From contig CAZVNP010000088.1 of NCBI GenBank assembly GCA_964628285.1, positions 1 through 7,455 of the forward strand: a stretch of DNA of 7,455 nucleotides. Direction: 5' to 3'. The position numbers were made by a program, and so were the translations under genes. The notes under the pieces were generated by a model. It saw only the letters and a program-made list of their open reading frames with translations, did no database searches and was not told the origin of the DNA. Below, one piece after another: positions 5,125 to 7,455 of the stretch (position 1 is its first letter; every line of letters starts with the position of its first letter). The DNA comes from JAPLDP01 sp964628285 (GTDB lineage: Bacteria > Bacteroidota > Bacteroidia > Bacteroidales > JAGONC01).

Positions 5125-7455
5125 ATGAAACATCTATTTACGATTACATTACTCGGAATTTCAACTCTTAGCTTAACAGCTCAAATAAATGAAAATCCAA
5201 TCAGAGAATCATGGATGATAGGAAAAATACCTGACTATACAGCGGAATATGTTGAGGAATTGAATGAAATACCTGAACTCATCCTCACACCTATTTCTGC
5301 TCAAACCCCACTGCCAGATATAGTTGATAATTCACAAAATAAATATATGCGAATAATTTTTAATCAAATAAATTACTCTTGCAGTGCGGCTGCAGGTGTA
5401 GGTTACAATTTCACTTATGAAATTAATAGATTAAGGGATATAGATGTGTCAAATCCATATGATTCAACCAATTGGTATCCAACACATTTTACATATAATT
5501 TTCTTAATGAAGGAATGTCAAAAGAGGGTTCGAGTTTAATGGATAATTGGAATACGATAATAAATCAAGGTTGTCCTACAGTTCCTGTTTATGGAGGAAT
5601 GGCAATTGATACCACCCATTGGATGAGCGGTTATGATAATTACGATACCAGTATGTACAACCGTTTAACTTCTTATTCTAAGATGACGGTGACTGATCAT
5701 TTAAAATTGAATATTTTGAAGCATTGGATAAGTGATCATAATGAAGGGGATAGCATCGGCGGTTTGGCCAATTTCTGCGGTTATTTTGGCGATCCCAACT
5801 ATGATATATATTCTGTGGAAAGTCCTGAGGCTGGAAAATGGTTAGTGACACATTTTGGAACATGGGGCGGTCATTCATTGACGATCGTTGGGTATAATGA
5901 TAGTGTCAGATATGATTTTAACCATGATGATCTGTTCACAAACAACGTCGATATTAATGGGGATGGAGTGATTGATATGCGTGATTGGGAATTCGGAGCG
6001 GTAAAAGTAGCAAATAGCTCAGGAGTGACTTATATGAATGCAGGATTCATCTATGTCCCTTACAGGCTTTTGGCTGAAAGGGAAGATACAGTCGGTATAA
6101 TGCTAAATCATGTATATGTGATTCATCTTGATACGGTAAATCCGTATTATGAACCGGAAATTGCACTGAAACTCAAGATTAAGCATCCATTGAGAAAAAC
6201 ATTGAACTTCAATATAGGCCGGATTATAGATACGAATTGTACTCAGGTTATTGAAAAAAAGAAAAATTTCCCGTTTAGCAATCGCACTGGTGGGCCATTT
6301 CCAATGCAGGGCTATAATAATAATGATCCTATTGAAATTGAATTTGATTACTCTCACTATTTTGATTATGTTTTTGATACCACCTCATCTTCTACTAAAG
6401 AATTGTTCATTGAAGTTAAAGAAAGAGATATAGCTACTCATTACCTCGGTGTTATTTATGATTTTTCCCTGGTTGATTACCGATGGAATGAAGTGTTTGA
6501 ATTACCTTACCAGGGCGATTTACCTGACAGTACGTTAGTGAACGATTCCATTGTCACAATGAGCATTGAATATGACCTGATACCTTTCGATATGATTCAT
6601 ACATTTTTACCTATTTATAATTTTTCAAACAATAAGATATGCCGCAGGCAATGCCGTGCATATGATGATGTGGAAGTCACTTTCGGTAAAGGCATTAATG
6701 TCGATTTTTATAACGGCACATTGGTCATCGAAGAAGGTGCCTCCCTGGTACTTGATGACAGTGTTACTCTCAGAGCAATGAAAGGTGCCGACAGCCTTAT
6801 CGTGTATGGCAATCTTCAAATAGGTGATCACGTGAAGTTTCTGGCAGAAGAAGGGGCATCATTTATTATCGACATCCATAACCCGCAAGTATCCCTTTCA
6901 CTGAATGACGCTTATTTCAATCATATCACATTTTCATCTCTTGTAGATACACTTGATGTTGCAAACAGTACTTTCATTAACTCATCGGCGGAATGTAAAA
7001 GGACAACAGATAACTATTACCTGATTTTATATTCAAAATTTTACAATACGTTTGTTAAAGCTTATGCAGAACGAAAAATAACCGAAGAAGGGCAAATTAT
7101 TATATCAAACTGTCAGTTTCATAATGCTGACTGCGATTCGACAATCGTTATTGAAGACTATCCCAACTTTGGATTTTATAACGATACGATTGTCTATGCC
7201 GATGGTGACGGCATCGGCCTTTATAATTCCGGTGCCTCTGTGGGTTTGTATAAGTATATAACCGGCTGTTACATCCGTGATTCGGTCAATTCAGAACAGG
7301 ACATGTCGTCCGGAATCAAAATTTACCACAGCTATGTGACCGTTGTTAATAATTTGATTGTAAATAATTCATATGGTGTTTCGTGTTTAGACAGAAGTAA
7401 CATCTATCTTACCGGTAATCAATCCGCACAATCGCCAAATGAAACCCAGCAGATC
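5125..7455 (+). CDS. Secreted papain-like (C1A-type) cysteine peptidase with beta-helix region, 3' end beyond window
   Basis: The frame is open from ATG 5125 to the right edge (777 residues, no stop). A signal peptide covers residues 1-18 (cleavage after SLTA). The peptidase core spans about 76-315. Gln81 and Cys86, in NQINYSCSAAAGVGYNF, correspond to the oxyanion glutamine and catalytic cysteine. His250, in GGHSLTIVGYND, is the catalytic histidine, and Asn297, in KVANSSG followed by GFIYVPYR, is the catalytic asparagine. Papain's NSWG is NSSG here, and Gln-Cys spacing is five, not six. Between His and Asn lies a dockerin-type calcium loop, D-x-N-x-D-G-x-x-D-x-x-D, at 276-287. Residues about 345-480 look like a beta-sandwich with conserved GGPFPMQG text, and about 510-777 like a parallel beta-helix. 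A T9SS sorting domain would be expected at the unseen C-terminus. It follows the propeller gene by 19 nt, suggesting co-transcription. The protein substrate is unknown. Confidence 0.85.
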   Translation, partial: MKHLFTITLLGISTLSLTAQINENPIRESWMIGKIPDYTAEYVEELNEIPELILTPISAQTPLPDIVDNSQNKYMRIIFNQINYSCSAAAGVGYNFTYEINRLRDIDVSNPYDSTNWYPTHFTYNFLNEGMSKEGSSLMDNWNTIINQGCPTVPVYGGMAIDTTHWMSGYDNYDTSMYNRLTSYSKMTVTDHLKLNILKHWISDHNEGDSIGGLANFCGYFGDPNYDIYSVESPEAGKWLVTHFGTWGGHSLTIVGYNDSVRYDFNHDDLFTNNVDINGDGVIDMRDWEFGAVKVANSSGVTYMNAGFIYVPYRLLAEREDTVGIMLNHVYVIHLDTVNPYYEPEIALKLKIKHPLRKTLNFNIGRIIDTNCTQVIEKKKNFPFSNRTGGPFPMQGYNNNDPIEIEFDYSHYFDYVFDTTSSSTKELFIEVKERDIATHYLGVIYDFSLVDYRWNEVFELPYQGDLPDSTLVNDSIVTMSIEYDLIPFDMIHTFLPIYNFSNNKICRRQCRAYDDVEVTFGKGINVDFYNGTLVIEEGASLVLDDSVTLRAMKGADSLIVYGNLQIGDHVKFLAEEGASFIIDIHNPQVSLSLNDAYFNHITFSSLVDTLDVANSTFINSSAECKRTTDNYYLILYSKFYNTFVKAYAERKITEEGQIIISNCQFHNADCDSTIVIEDYPNFGFYNDTIVYADGDGIGLYNSGASVGLYKYITGCYIRDSVNSEQDMSSGIKIYHSYVTVVNNLIVNNSYGVSCLDRSNIYLTGNQSAQSPNETQQI

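Noticed and set aside
5950..5985. Dockerin motif as evidence for a cellulosome
   Set aside because: There is a single calcium loop inside a peptidase domain, not a paired dockerin module, and no cohesin is seen; it is better read as a calcium-binding insertion.

Overview
The window looks like a chromosomal segment from an uncultured member of the Bacteroidota. The evidence is a C-terminal type IX secretion (T9SS) sorting domain, promoter-like elements close to the Bacteroidota -7 consensus TAnnTTTG, a MutS of Bacteroidota type, and a four-helix-bundle (S23/IVS-type) gene of the kind scattered through such genomes. Genus and species cannot be read from the sequence.

Layout. (1) 1-67, minus: tRNA-Gly(GCC), cut by the left edge. 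(2) 143-725: a small element bounded by 48-bp imperfect inverted repeats made largely of a 7-bp unit (CAAGCTN). It carries a four-helix-bundle gene whose reading frame is interrupted by TAA at codon 11; the usual N-terminus lies just upstream, still in frame. (3) 745-3606, minus: a complete mutS. The linker between its ATPase domain and its C-terminal clamp-binding/oligomerisation tail is expanded by 7-bp tandem repeats (CTGACGA on the plus strand) and a GC-rich hairpin sequence. (4) 3607-3830: a divergent intergenic region with a perfect 14-bp inverted repeat and candidate promoters for both sides. (5) 3831-7455, plus: two exported-protein genes 19 nt apart, probably one operon. The first encodes a seven-bladed beta-propeller with Asp-boxes and a T9SS sorting domain. 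The second encodes a papain-like cysteine peptidase with a dockerin-like calcium loop, a beta-sandwich and a beta-helix region, and runs off the right edge.

How it fits together. tRNA-Gly and mutS are housekeeping genes; the propeller and peptidase are probably a secreted or surface-anchored pair acting outside the cell. Base composition changes sharply at the mutS/propeller boundary (hand count: 36/60 G+C at 2101-2160, 15/60 at 4081-4140). The most notable feature is the 7-bp array inside mutS. Because 7 is not a multiple of 3, losing or gaining one copy would shift the frame and remove the C-terminal tail, so the array could act as a reversible switch of mismatch-repair activity. This is a hypothesis from the sequence, not a demonstrated system.
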